The position numbers and the translations under genes were made by a program. This document shows, one piece after another, positions 19,239 to 31,110 of a stretch of DNA of 64,000 bases (position 1 is the first letter of the stretch; each line of letters begins with the position of its first letter). Origin of the DNA: Astropecten irregularis (Eukaryota; Echinodermata; Asteroidea; Paxillosida; Astropectinidae); NCBI GenBank assembly GCA_963971285.1, contig OZ020253.1:18674528-18738527 (forward strand). The letters are read 5' to 3'. Below the pieces are notes generated by a model. The model searched no databases. It worked only from the letters and a program-made list of their open reading frames with translations, and was not told the origin of the DNA.

Positions 19239-19656
19239 AAAATTGTGTTACTTCAAAATCTATCTTAACATTTGTATATTATGAGCATTTTTATAAAATA
19301 TATAGAAATATTTTCTATAGTATGACTTGAAATGATGGAAAATAAAATTCATATCAAACTGATAACTGAATTATCTTTGGCATGTTTGAATAATGTTCTT
19401 AAACGCTTTGGAAGGTTATGAATATCGGAAAACAATTTTTATGAAAAACTGAAAAACAAGATCATATAAATATGTTATTGCATATATATACACGTCATGG
19501 CACTACAAAAGATTCAAATTGAGTGGCTTCGTCACTGAATCACAAAACAACTAATCCTCACAGGAATATTAAATTTTAAAGTGCAATTCATATTTGCACA
19601 GGTTAATGTGTATTGTGTAATCAACAAAGGGCTAATTGTAGCGAAGCGTGTATTCA

Positions 19657-19980
19657 AGGTACTATCATACTTTGGGGTAGCACATCAAAACAGAAATCTT
19701 CACAGATTTACCTAAACCTACAGGGTATAAAGACTGATGGTAGAAACATACCGTTTTTTCCTGCCCGATATGCTGTACTTAAATCCAGAAAAGAGTACAT
19801 CCAAAGACCAAAAACATTTCAAAGCTCCTGTGAATAAATTTGAAAATACTCTTTCTCACTGTTTTCTTAAAAAAAGGTCACCGTATGGGACTGGAAATTT
19901 CACAGATGACTGTATCTTTTTTTAAATTTGTGCTCATTAATCTGCATTTCTTTGACGAAAACCAAAGTATGAAGTTACCT
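19657..19980. mobile_element. Type 1 TTAA element
   Basis: It starts AGGTACTATCATACTTTGG and ends CAAAGTATGAAGTTACCT. The left TTAA is changed to TTCA and the right is TTAA-like (TTAAA overlapping the end). The middle contains the AAAACCGTTT-like block shared with other copies. Confidence 0.75.
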
Positions 19981-19989
19981 TAAAACCAC

Positions 19990-20560
19990 ACTAGTTTATC
20001 ACTTCACACAGGTGTTTAGTTCATATATCCACACAGGTGTATCACTTCACACAGGTGTTTAGTTCATATATCCACACAGGTGTATCACTTCACACAGGTG
20101 TTTAGTTCATATATCCACACAGGTGTATCACTTCACACAGGTGTTTAGTTCATATATCCACACAGGTGTATCACTTCACACAGGTGTTTAGTTCATATAT
20201 CCACACAGGTGTATCACTTCACATCTAGGTGTTTAGTTCATATATCCACACAGGTGTATCACTTCACACAGGTGTTTAGTTCATATCCACACAGGTGTAT
20301 TACTTCACACAGGTGTTTAGTTCATATATCCACACAGGTGTATCACTTCACACAGGTGTTAAGTTCATATATCCACACAGGTGTATCACTTCACACAGGT
20401 GTTTAGTTCATATACAGTGTATATCCAAGCAGGTGTATCCACAAAGGTTTTTCACTTTACACAGGTGTTTAGTTCATATATCCACACAGGTGTATCCACA
20501 CAGAATTACCACTTCACACAAAGGTGATTAGTTCATACATATCCACACAGGTTTATCAAT
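19990..20560 (+). repeat. 43-bp minisatellite, about a dozen copies
   Basis: The unit consists of TTTAGTTCATATATCCACAC followed by AGGTGTATCACTTCACACAG and GTG. Copies from 20017 to about 20400 are nearly identical; those after 20400 are degenerate. The strong similarity within the core implies recent expansion or homogenisation. Long open frames through the array come from the repeat and not from a gene. Confidence 0.9.
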
Positions 20561-20998
20561 GTCACACTTAAGTAAACATCCACAAAGGTTTTATCAGGTT
20601 TAGCACACTATGTATCTACACTAATTTATCAAAATAAAGAGTGTATCATGTATCCACACACGTATGTTCATCAGTTTCACAATGCTTTCTTAGCACATTT
20701 TTTACATTCCAAAGTCTGGAACAAATGTGCACACTTGTACTCACTGTGACCTTTTTTATTCAAATCAGAAAAATTTTACTCACAATTAAAAAAAAATAAA
20801 CATTAAACATGCAATACTGTATCATTCTCCTCCTCCTCCAAAAGAAAATTCCCAGGAACATGCATTATGGATGGAATTTATTTTTACATAGCACAATTTT
20901 TGTTTGTTTCATATTTGGCACCAATGCGGTAATTACTCTTGCGACGTACGTAAATTTTCAAACTCCTGGCTTTGATCTCCAATGACCTTGAAATAAAA

Positions 20999-23900
20999 TC
21001 AGATACGTGCCTGTTTGCTGATCTTGTCGTAAATCTCGGGGAACGCTCGCTTGCAGTCTAGCTTGCTTCGGAGTCTGTCGTAGAGGGAGTGATCAAACAT
21101 CTGACGAAACTCCTCCCTGGTCATGTGAGTGTCGGCGTACAACATCTGGAATCTGAAGAGGTTTGGGGGGAAGTACAGGGGGAAAAAGGACCTAAAATTA
21201 AAAATTCCATAACCAATAACTTCTATTCGAAATCGAAGCCATAGATCTACTAAGAGTTGTGGCATCTTCAGCGTTAAACGTACAGTCCAGGATTGGTAAC
21301 GTAATCAAACAGAAATGTTCATAGATTTACGTATAATTTTCAGGATATGAAGATGGTGCTGGTAGAAACATACCGTTAAAATATTTCCGCCTGAAATGCT
21401 GTATTTATCCAAAAATTATTACAACGAAGACCGGAAACAGTTTTAAACCATTCTTCATTTCTTAATAAGAAGTTGTTTTTTTGCTATTTTTTCGTGACTC
21501 AGATGTCCAATTGAGCTCAAATTTTCACAGGTGTGTTATTTCATGTATATGCTGGATCAGACCGAGCGTGAGTGCTGTTCTGTGACTTTTACCAATCATG
21601 TATTATACCATGTCTATGATATAGCACTGTGTGACAATAAATTCATTCCAGGGATGTGGAAGTCTTACTGTGAACCGACTTCTACATCTCAATGGCATAG
21701 AGACCAACAAGTCTGCCTAGTGGCAAAATAATGCTTTTAAATTTCACGCTGTGGCAACAAGTAACCAAAATGTAGCTCAATTTTACAATGCGGAATGCCA
21801 CGAGAACTAAAAGCTGAATTTGGTTAAGGTCTCAACATTATGACTTGTTCATCTTCATGATCTTGGGACAAAATATTGTTGGCAAGGGATATTTACCCAT
21901 GGACACTACGAACAAACTCCTCCACTCTCCTTGTGGTGTCAACATAGTGGAAGCCCTTTCTCTTGGGTGTGCCGTAGGCACCAAGGTCCACGTACATCTC
22001 GTCCTGCTGTCCTTTAGGGTGTACTAGCCCAGGCTGGGACGGGAGCATGAAGGGGCACAACCACAGTGGGTAGATCTGTAAGAGGAACATTGAAAGGTGA
22101 ACAAAGAAAAATTGAACTTGCAACTCCCAGAATACCGTACAGATGCTCTTACCAACTCCAGCCTTATGTTGGTGGTGTCCCTGATAGTCAATTATCTTTG
22201 TTCGTTTGGCAGCCAGAAGCCATGAAACCACTCACAACATAGTATACCACGCTATAATCCATGGAACATTTAAGATACGGGCATCATTTAATAATTAGCA
22301 ATACTGCAAAGCGCAAACCTGAGAAACAGTATAATTAAATGGGGGATCACTCAAAGAGGCTGCAGCTTTTTATTCAGTACAACCACAAGGGAAACTGACT
22401 GGATTTATTGAAGGCATCAAAAAGGTGAAACAAAGAAACTTGAGCATGGTGGAGACTATAAATGACTAAATGAGTAAAAAGTTTGGACACGCCACGTGAT
22501 GAGGGGTACTGTGAACTAGTGGTCTGACATGTCAAACTCAAGACCCTGTGGTCAATCTACAGATTGTGGGTTACCGTAATTTTCGGAATATAGGCCGCGT
22601 GGGTTATAAGCCGCAGCACCCAAAAATCAGGAAATTAAGATTTAAAGTTACTGTATAAGCCGCAATGGTTTATAAGCCGCACCCGCGTGGACACGGACGA
22701 TGTACAGTAATCACATTATAGCCAGTATTATTGTGCCTAGTGCTGGTTGTGGCACATATACAAGTGCATAATCAGTCAGCAAAGACGCCGGTAAAGTGTT
22801 CACGAATTCTTAATGACAACACATTATTTTGATGTTTATATGGGGAAATCAGTTTTTACTTACGGGCAAAAACGGGGACCACTATTAATTGGTGCGTATT
22901 GCCTGCCGCATTATATTTTTTTGCCGACAATGTCAGGCATGCACGTGTATGTTTTCATTGTGGACGTACGGTAAAATTTATGGTTCCAGTAGGGCCTACA
23001 CATGCTATTTACAAAGCGTGATTAACGTGCGAACCAGCGACACTGAGATAAACTTTAACCAGCGGTATTTATTAATTTGCACAGAAGCGATAATATGATT
23101 AATAATTTTATGGGGCCAGCAGACATACAATATTTTCTCTTTTGTGTTTTTGGTAGTCCTGAAAAGGACTGTTTGTTTCTCTTCAATTATAAAATCTCAA
23201 GCAAAGCGAACATGCATGATTTTATGTTGGTATATGTCATTATTAAATAATGTACATGTATATGATGATGAATGAATAAATAAATGATACTGCTTCAAGA
23301 GTAAATTGACGACCTGAATCGGAAGTAGACGGCATCAACTGTTATGAAGAATCACGGACGTACGTAAGTATGTCACTCGCACAAATCGTGCCGAGCGACT
23401 TCGCTTCCGGTTTTAATTCGTTATAATAAGTCAAGAGAGGGCGCTATAATATTATATTTAAAAAGGGGAATATTATTCTTTACGCTTCCGATTATTAATA
23501 TTATTACTTTTGGCGTCACATGATTTCTGTGGGATAGTTCAATTATTTATTAAACCGGTTTTTTTTACCACCATGGCACTGCTCTCCCTTACAAGCCATG
23601 GTTTTATCGGGGTTCAGCCAAAAAAAAAAAAAAAAGATCAGTTTCATCGGCGTATGTAGTGAAGTACCCACCTGCGGATTGATCGCTTTATTTTGATGTG
23701 CCGACTTGTGATATGTGTGCGTGAATGCATTAATTCAGACTCTCAATAGACTCTTAAGTTGAAGCTCATCTATGTCAACAACTGTTATTGCTAATCAGCC
23801 AGTAAATTCTGTTTTTATGAAACATCTTGAAAATCCTTACAAAAATCGACGATCCCATAGAAGAAAACGTAAACTTTATGTCTGCACGTAACGCACATGA

Positions 23901-26900
23901 GCCAGCCTCGACAGAGATTACCGGTATCCACGAGTAGTGCGTGTAATATTGTAGGCAACTGTGGACCCGTGTAGTCAAGTCCCAGTCACGTGCGTGCGTG
24001 CGTGCGTGCAGGCTGCTCAGCATCGCATGAGCGTAACGTACATGGATAACACAAAAACGAACGAATATGCATGGATAACACAACGAGAACAGAAACACAA
24101 AAACGAACAGACGCACCACACGATTTGTGCGGCGTTAACAATACTTACTTGCGTGTACAGTCTGCTGGCTGACCGCTCAAGCTTTCAACATTTCATACAC
24201 AATCATGCACGTGTACGTACATTTATAGTGTAGTTGATTTTATTCTTCAGATGTTGTCACATTAGCCGCCCTTAATATAAGCCGCAGAGACATTTTTCAG
24301 CGTGAGAATCAACACATTAGCCGCGGGCTATATTCCGAAAATTACGGTAGATGCTTTGTCACATATTGCTCCTCTTCACCCAGGTGTAAATGGGTACTTG
24401 CGAGGGTAAACATGGCTTTGTGGTTTGTTTAGCCTCTGTGCGCCCAATGGTTGCTGGGGCTGTATGCTCCCCAGGGAGTTGAGATGGTTTCAGGAATGTA
24501 AATTATGGCCCGATGACCAGGGATAATAATAATATACAGCGCTTTGATCTTCTTGGAAAGGCGCTTTAAGACAAATGTTTTAGTCACCAACAGCAAAATG
24601 ATACTCACGTTCAGTTCGCGGTCGAAGCAGTCCAGGGACTCCTGCAGCTTGCTGAGGGGCACCAGCATGTCCTGGACCACGTGTTTCTGCTCATACAGAC
24701 GTCGCAAGGTCTCTCCCTGCGTCAGCTTCATGAGGGATATCTTGGGAGGGACCATCCAGCCACACAGGTAGCGGAACAAGGGGTGGTTGCCAAACGGGAT
24801 AATGTCCTGGATGAACGGAGAAATCAAAGATGCCTGAGGGAGGGCGGCCATTCTTCAAGAAGTGCAACTGAATGTCACTTGTGTAAATCACATCTAAGCC
24901 TCTTTCCAATGACATTATCGGGTAGGAAGGTGTCAAACTTGCATGGAATAAATGGGGCTGTCCCATAGCTCAAGCCTGGAAATAAACGGAGGCCGCGGAG
25001 ACCATGGCCTTCGTTGCCCTGATTCTTGGCCTCGGTACCCCTTCAAATGTTTTCAAAACGTTATGATTTTTTCATGGAATTGCAACTTGCAATGGAAAGT
25101 TGGCCTTGCCCTCACCAAACCTTATTTCCAGCCCTACGTAGTTGATATCGATTTTAAACAACATAATGATAGCATTTTACAAACTCTGACATGCAATGCT
25201 GGCAAACTCATACACCGACCAACTCGTATGCCCCAACTTATACACCAACCAACCCGTACACTGTTCAGCTAGTACACAGACCAACTCGTACACCATTTCC
25301 AATATAATCACTTTTCTTTTGAAATTGAAGGATTGAAATACACAGGATTGTTGGACGGGGTACAAGTTGGGCGGGTACGAATTGACCTGCTTTGCTGATT
25401 TACATCCTATGATGCTAGACATGCAATAGTATTATTTTCCTATTATTATTAAGCACAAAATTTGCTTAAGCATGGAAAGTCTTCCTCAATCAACATTACC
25501 AACCAAAATTTTCATGTGATGTTTACTGCTTTTGACTTGTATCAAGCCATTGTTTGCCGAGCATAACATATCACAGGGAGTTTGGGTTAGCATACTGATT
25601 TTATTGACCAAGGTTTTTGCTGCTTAAAGGTAGAATCATACTTTGGTTTTTGTCAAAGAAATACAGATTTATGGGCAAACATATCAAGGGAGATACAATC
25701 AAAGTCATCTGTGAAAATTTCAGTCCCATACGGTGCCCAATTTTTTAGAAAAATCATGAAAAACGGCTTTTTCTCTTTTATTTTTTAAAAGATCAAAAAG
25801 ATTTTTGGTCATTGTTTGACAAATTTTTGGATAAATACACCATTTCAGGCAAAACAATTTAACGGTATGTTTCTACCAGGATCATCTTCATACCCTGGAA
25901 GTTATATGTAAATCTGTGAACATTTCTGTTTTGGTGTCTTACCAAAGTATGATACTACCTTTAAGCAAATTTTGGAGCTTAAGCAGCTCTATGAAATTGG
26001 TCCCTGATCATTAAGCAGCCGGAGACTGAGGAATTCCCACCTGTAGCTCCCAGAAGATGCTCCTGGTGTGCCTATGATAGTAATGCCTAAGAGGGATGTA
26101 CTCTACCCCTGGGCCTCGCTGAAGGTACATCTCCACCTGCTTGAAGAACCACGGCTTCCAGAAATTCCCAATGTCGTTGATCTACAAGAAGTGGGAGAAC
26201 TTAGGATATTAGCGACTATGCTGGGGAATCTCTGAAGGAACTGTTACACATGTAACATCTCACTGCATATGGAACATCTCACTGGGCATCCTACGCAAAG
26301 TTTGCAGTGCACATGGTTGAACTCCATTCTACATGAAGTTCACGAAAACGAATGTTTTGCTGCACTTCTGGACGAAATACCACTAGCCCAAGGCTGGATT
26401 CGAACCCACAATCTGTAGATTGACTACAAGGCCTTGAGTTCGGCACGGCAGACCACTAAGCCACAGCACCTGACTAGCACCTCACAGCACCCTACCTTAC
26501 TCTTCTCCACATCGTCCGTCATATTGGCTGTCATGACAACGGCCTCCTTCTTGTTGTACATTAGAGCCTCCACAAAGTCATTTCCCGTTGCCTTGGTTGT
26601 TTCCTCCGTGAAAATCCTGATGATTTCGCTCATGGAGTGGGCAGGCCGGTACTCCACTTTCACGTACTTCTTGGCCGGCACAATTTGGATTTCGGCCGCT
26701 ACCAGCAATCCCAGGGTTCCATGGGACCACGGAACAGCATAAAACAAGTCAGGGTTTTCCTCCTAAAAATATAAGCAGTGGAAACAATGATAACAATGAA
26801 TAGGCATGGGCCAAATGGGAGACTTTTGAGAACCAGTCTTCAAGTCACAAGCACGCAATTGTGAGCATGCGTGCGTTGTTTTGCTCCTACGCCGTTGTGC

Positions 26901-29900
26901 GTGCGCGTGCTCTATTGACATGAAGACCGGTTCTCAAAAGTCTCCCATTACAGAGGTTCTTAAGGACATGACTTTGAGGAAAAAAAATCAATTATCTTTT
27001 CACAGCAAAGCACAGAAAATCTATGCTGAACTCACCAGCATCGATATATAGCTTATTATCTCCGATGCGACAATGCAAAATTAAACCACTTGTGAAATAT
27101 GTTTACGCTAAAGCCAAAATTTCTGCTTTAGTAAGCAGGGAAGTATCGCTTAACCAAGCAGTGAGCCCCAGGGCCATTCCAAAACCTCGGCTCTGGCTCC
27201 GGCTTTGTCTCTGTCATCCACATGATGAAAAAATAGCTTGTGGTTTTTCATTGAAGATGAATCTCCATTTTCTTTTTCAAACCGGAGAATCTACTTCCGA
27301 ACCACAGCCAAAATCCTCTATTTTGATACCCGTTAACTTAGAATGGATTTACGAAATGGAGCCGGTGCAGGAGCCTGAGCCGGAGCCGAGGTTTATAACC
27401 TATGGCACTGACCTTGACCATGTATTAGTGTGAATACTGAATAAAGTCAGTGATTATCTTTAGAAATACAAATCATCAATTTTCTTTAATACACTTATCT
27501 GTCAGGTACTCAGGTACTATTTTTATTTCTTCTAAATTTAGAAATTTTGTATCTTTCACAGAATGTTTGTCCGAAAATAACCACAAAAGGCCAAAGATTA
27601 TGTTTGTTCAACAGAACAGTGGGGACAAAAAAAAGACAATAGCTTTTATTAATAGTTTCATTAAACAGTGTTATCAGTGATCTATTACAGCAACAAAAGA
27701 AAAGATACAATCAAGCTTTGTATGAGGTTTAAAGAATAAAAGAAACTTGTATTCTTGACCAACTTGAAGTTCTGTTTGTTAAAGAACGCTTCTTCCAAGC
27801 CTGCACTCATAATTCAGTGCTACTAAAAACATATCGAACAGTGACACTCATAATTCAGTGCTAATTTAGTGACACTCATAATTCAGTGCTACTAAAAACA
27901 TCTCGAACAAAGTTATGTAGTGTAGGAGAGGATTTTGTTTCAGGTTGGTTATGATCGTGTTTTGGATCCAGTCCCCCTGTGGAGACTGTGCATGATTATT
28001 GGTTAAGGTCATAGCAACCCTAACACTTTGTCGGTGAATAAACCTGTGAAATTTTTAGCTCAATCGGACATCCGAGTCATGAGAAAATAGCGAAAAACCA
28101 ACTCAAGTTTTCTTATAAAACATAAAGAATGGTTTTGATCTTACCCCGAGATCAAAACTGTTTTCGGTCCTCGTTTTACAAATTTTTTGATAAATATGCC
28201 ATTTCAGCCGGAAATATTTCAACGATATGTTTCTACCAGCACCATTTTCATACCCTATAAGTTATAGTTATAAATCTGTGAACAATTCTGTTTGGGTATG
28301 TTTATACCAATCCTGTACTGTACCTTTGAGCAGGGGCTTCAGGTTTGAGTCCAATGTTCAGTGCAACGGAGTACAGAAGCCCAAGAGCCCAAGCTAACCT
28401 CAGGCCTGGCCTGGCTTTTCAGTGGCCGAGCCCCAGCCGGTATTAAAAAGCTTCTCTCCCGTAAATAATGACGCTTAACCTGTAAGATTGTATTGGACGT
28501 ACCTTTGTGCACCTGACCAGACTTCCATCGGCCATAACCAGCTCATAAGCCACACAGGTGTGCTGGAACAGGCCATACTTGTGGGAGGACGTCTCAATGC
28601 CGACACCCATGATCATACCCCCTGTGAAAGAAGCAAAGAATACAACGCTCACAATATCGAACGAGCCGGGCCAATCATAAACGATTTCATCACACCATTA
28701 GCATTATACGTAAGATATTAAGAGGCAACAATACTGTATCATTAAGTATGCTCCATTGGCTGGTGATGTATTTCTCTGTCCACCTATTGAAAATGGGTGA
28801 ACCTGTTGGCGACGCCATGATATGGAAACAATTTAGCGAAATTTACTCTGACAATGGGATTTTGGTGCACACAGAGTACGTTCTCTACAGAGCAAAATTG
28901 TAATTTTTATGTTCTAGGTATCATACAGTACATATATAATGTTTCTACGAAGTCTATTTTTTTTTCAACCCTAACCCACCTCCATACCAATTTACCACTC
29001 ATGGTTTTTCCTGTGGAGTGTGGTAAATGTGGTATCCTAAATACCACAATACACCACAGTGTGGTTTTCTTAATGCATGGTAATGCATGGTTTATGATAC
29101 AATTCTCCCTGCAGAGACCGTGGTATTGTGTGTTAAGCAGTGGTTAATTAGGCCTAATTTATTTTGTTCATTCACTGATTTATACAAAATTTAAAACCCC
29201 TGAATGTGCTCAATGTATAAGATTAAGAATCAAGAAAAATGAATTCACTCGCCACTGACCAGACCAGACAGGGCAGAATGGGAATGTGCAAGAATGTAGC
29301 TTGCTCTTATAGGGTTTGATATGGTAAGAGTTTGCAGAGTAGGCAAGCAAAACGTACCGACGGTCAACACGTCCAGTTCTGGTAGGACGGGAAGTGACCA
29401 TCCCAGTGGATTCAGCATGGCCGTGATCTGCCCCATGCTGACCAGCGGTTCAACTCGCACCACTCTGTGGTCAGTGTCAACCTCCAATATGTCCACTGTT
29501 CGGGAAGAAAACAGGCCATGTGAAATGGGTCCATGGCTTAGGCCTTGAAGAGGCCCCAGGAACAAGAATGTATGCTTCTGAACATTTTTTTTTTTTAATT
29601 TTTTGCCAAATGTTTACCTTAAAAGGTACAGTACAGGATTGGTAAATATACCCAAACAGAAATGTTCACAAATTTATGTATAACTTTGAGAAAGGTTCCC
29701 AGGCAAAATAAATAACCATGGGATAAAGGTAAATGGTTTTGATTATTACAGGGCAAGGGAGGGGCTTTTTATTTTTTTATTTTTTTTTTGGTCTTACCTA
29801 GGTTGATATGGATGTTATGGTGTGTTTTCTTGTACTTTGCAACACGAGGACTCACAGTCTGGTAACCAGGTCGCGAAGTGCACATGGGCTGCTTAGACCC

Positions 29901-30918
29901 ATTGGACCTCCACTCCTGCACCTGCAAAGCAACGACATCAAAAAGAATGCCTTGGCATGAGGCTTAATTATGTAGACTAGGGAATATCAACTCTTATTTC
30001 ATGCCTTTCCGGCTGAATTTCTTCCCTGTAGCCCCTAGAGTGGCTTTGGTGAAGGTGACGGAACAGCTGCAAGCTGTTCCAAATTTCATTTGTCATGAAA
30101 TAAAAATAAACCTAAGATGAAATTGTGTAGTTTGCCTCAAGTCATCATCAGCAAACAGTAGAATTTAACAACAAAAACAGCTCCAATTCTTACGGCAAAT
30201 TGTGAAGGAATAGCTGTCTTGTAAATCGTCTCGTAAGTCTCGTTTTTTACAATCATGTTAATTAATTGACTGATGACTGAGTTCTGGGGGTTGGGAAACA
30301 TCCATGACAACAGTCCTTATTCCTTAAATTCCATCAAAAGACCAAAGTTTAAAATAGGCCATCCAGTAGAGCAAATCTGATATGAACAATCAATATTAAG
30401 TCGTGGTTCCACATTAGGGGAACAGTGGCAGGGCAACTTTTACACCCAACATCCCAAGTAGACTGGAGTGTTACCAGTGTTGTAGGTCTCGAGATCTGGT
30501 CTTGGTTTCGGATGTCATGGTCTCGGTCTCGACCTGCCAAAGTCTCGGTCTCAAAGTCTTGGTCTTGGTCTTGAAGGGAGTAGGTCTCAGTCTTGGTCTC
30601 GGACCATCAGGTCTCTGTCTCGGACTTCCAGGTCTCGACAAAAACACCGAGTGTTACAAATAAATTTACCTGTCGTTGTATATCTTTCACCCGTTCATCG
30701 TGCTTCAGCGGCGCGGTGTTCAATCGGAATACGACCCAGTTGCGCACAAAGGTCACCGTGTCGTAGGCCACCGACAGGGGCAGCAAGAACAGACACACAA
30801 AGAGCCAACGCTGATTGACGATGGTGTGCTCCAGACCCTTGATGCGGATCCACAGGACGAGGCCCAGGAAAGGTGCGGCACAGAGCGTCGGCCACAAGTG
30901 GTACAAGTCTGTCAACAT
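20999..30918 (-). CDS. DHCR24: Delta(24)-sterol reductase
   Basis: DHCR24 is an FAD-dependent membrane enzyme that reduces the C24-C25 double bond of sterol side chains using NADPH. Nine exons join in phase, in transcript order: 30670-30918, 29798-29921, 29358-29495, 28503-28621, 26496-26762, 26041-26181, 24609-24806, 21897-22075, 20999-21152. They total 1569 nt, or 522 aa; the human protein is 516 aa. An N-terminal membrane segment covers about residues 38-58 ([17 protein letters not shown]). The FAD-binding domain includes [36 protein letters not shown] and [16 protein letters not shown]. Further blocks are [50 protein letters not shown] and a C-terminal VRSVHGFQMLYAD. The ATG at 30918 opens the first exon. 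Introns hold the 1.78-kb TIR element, SINEs and several MITEs. Confidence 0.96.
21275..21612. mobile_element. Type 2 TTAA element in DHCR24 intron 8
   Basis: It starts near TTAAACGTACAGTCCAGGATTGG, passes through ATGAAGATGGTGCTGGTAGAA and GACTCAGATGTCCAATTGAG, and ends near ATCATGTATTATACC. It is a near full-length type 2 copy with slightly decayed ends. Confidence 0.7.
22095..22240 (-). mobile_element. tRNA-derived SINE (SINE-1), reverse copy
   Basis: Minus-strand reading gives GTGGTTTCATGGCTTCTGGC, GGGACACCACCAACATAAGG, GGTAAGAGCATCTGTACGG, and a tail TTTTTCTTTGTTCACC. It matches the copies at 14337 and 56262 across head and body. It lies in DHCR24 intron 7. Confidence 0.65.
22500..24572 (+). 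mobile_element. tRNA-derived SINE-2 interrupted by a TIR transposon
   Basis: The head at 22505-22572 has ACTAGTGGTCTGAC and CTACAGATTGTGGGTT, a tRNA-like A-box to B-box arrangement. The rest resumes after 24350 with CTTCACCCAGGTGTAAATGG and GGGTAAACATGGCTTTGTGG. It ends with an AATAATAATATACAGCGC tail and GGAAAGGCGCTTTAAG. That tail matches the 3' end of the LINE at 38551-40007. The head alone recurs inverted at 26393-26475. Confidence 0.7.
22574..24350. mobile_element. 1.78-kb non-autonomous TIR transposon in DHCR24 intron 7
   Basis: The left terminus TACCGTAATTTTCGGAATAT is mirrored by ATATTCCGAAAATTACGGTA at the right. Subterminal TATAAGCCGC motifs are repeated at both ends. If TA is taken as the target duplication, the inverted repeat begins CCGTAATTTTCGG. 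The interior has no long protein frame with recognisable transposase motifs, so it is probably mobilised in trans. It splits SINE-2. Confidence 0.85.
25628..25960. mobile_element. Type 1 TTAA element nested in another repeat
   Basis: Perfect TTAA copies at 25624-25627 and 25961-25964 flank ends AGGTAGAATCATACTTTGG and CCAAAGTATGATACTACCT. The surrounding sequence (GCTTAAGCATGGAAAG on the left, GCTTAAGCAGCTCTATGAAA on the right) belongs to the GGGGCCAATTT family, so insertion was into that older repeat. It lies in DHCR24 intron 6. Confidence 0.88.
26393..26475 (-). mobile_element. SINE-2 head, reverse copy
   Basis: Minus-strand reading gives GGTGCTGTGGCTTAGTGGTC, then CTACAGATTGTGGGTTCG and AATCCAGCC. 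This resembles a tRNA A-box and B-box with an enlarged variable region. It abuts the start of DHCR24 exon 5 on the genomic low side. The LINE-like tail is missing. Confidence 0.6.
26816..26947. mobile_element. TGGGAGACTTT miniature TIR element, copy 1
   Basis: The ends TGGGAGACTTTTGAGAACC and GGTTCTCAAAAGTCTCCCA are perfect inverses; the interior is rich in GCATGC/GTGCGT alternations. A 129-bp relative is at 60286-60414. It lies in DHCR24 intron 4. Confidence 0.85.
27986..28325. mobile_element. Type 2 TTAA element in DHCR24 intron 4
   Basis: It begins near CATGATTATTGGTTAAGGTC, contains CAATCGGACATCCGAGTCAT and AGCGAAAAACCAACTC, and ends CCAATCCTGTACTGTACC. The ends are slightly decayed. It is oriented like the copy at 2577-2920. 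Confidence 0.7.
28970..29140. repeat. Dispersed 'TGCATGGTTTATGAT' repeat, second copy
   Basis: It contains CCTAACCCACCTCCATACCA, TTTTTCCTGTGGAGTGTGGT and TGCATGGTTTATGATACAA, matching the block at 6905-7090 in order. It lies in DHCR24 intron 3. Confidence 0.55.
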
Positions 30919-30987
30919 GGTCCAACCTCAGCTCGGAATTCACTCTACACTCTAAAATGAAACAAATTGAAATTCACTTTTTCTTTT

Positions 30988-31110
30988 TAAAGGTAGTATC
31001 ATACTTTGGCAAGAAACCAAAACAGAAATGTTCACAAATGTACGTATAAATTACAGGGTATGAAGATGGTGGGGGTAGAAACATACCATTAAAATATTTC
31101 CGCCTGAAAT
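30988..31110. mobile_element. Recombinant half-copy of TTAA elements
   Basis: TTAA plus AGGTAGTATCATACTTTGG, a type 1 end, runs directly into the GGGTATGAAGATGG / AACATACCATTAAA module common to types 1 and 2. It stops at GGTGTATTTC, where a CATT tandem starts. The other half is absent. Confidence 0.65.

Larger units (their letters stand above)
18949..20998. other. Spacer between PNKP and DHCR24 3' ends
   Basis: The two genes converge here. It contains the PNKP 3' UTR with AATAAA at 19233-19238, a type 1 TTAA element at 19657-19980, the 43-bp minisatellite at 19990-20560, and the DHCR24 3' UTR near 20998. No coding exon is seen. Confidence 0.6.

Noticed and set aside
20209-20531. Open frames of 65-78 codons through the 43-bp repeats
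   Set aside because: They are a by-product of the tandem repeat; the protein would be a repeated His/Thr/Ser pattern with no start context or splice support.
24429-24968. Longer plus- and minus-strand frames around DHCR24 exon 7
   Set aside because: Only 24609-24806 fits the DHCR24 family and has splice sites; the remainder is intron read-through or antisense shadow.
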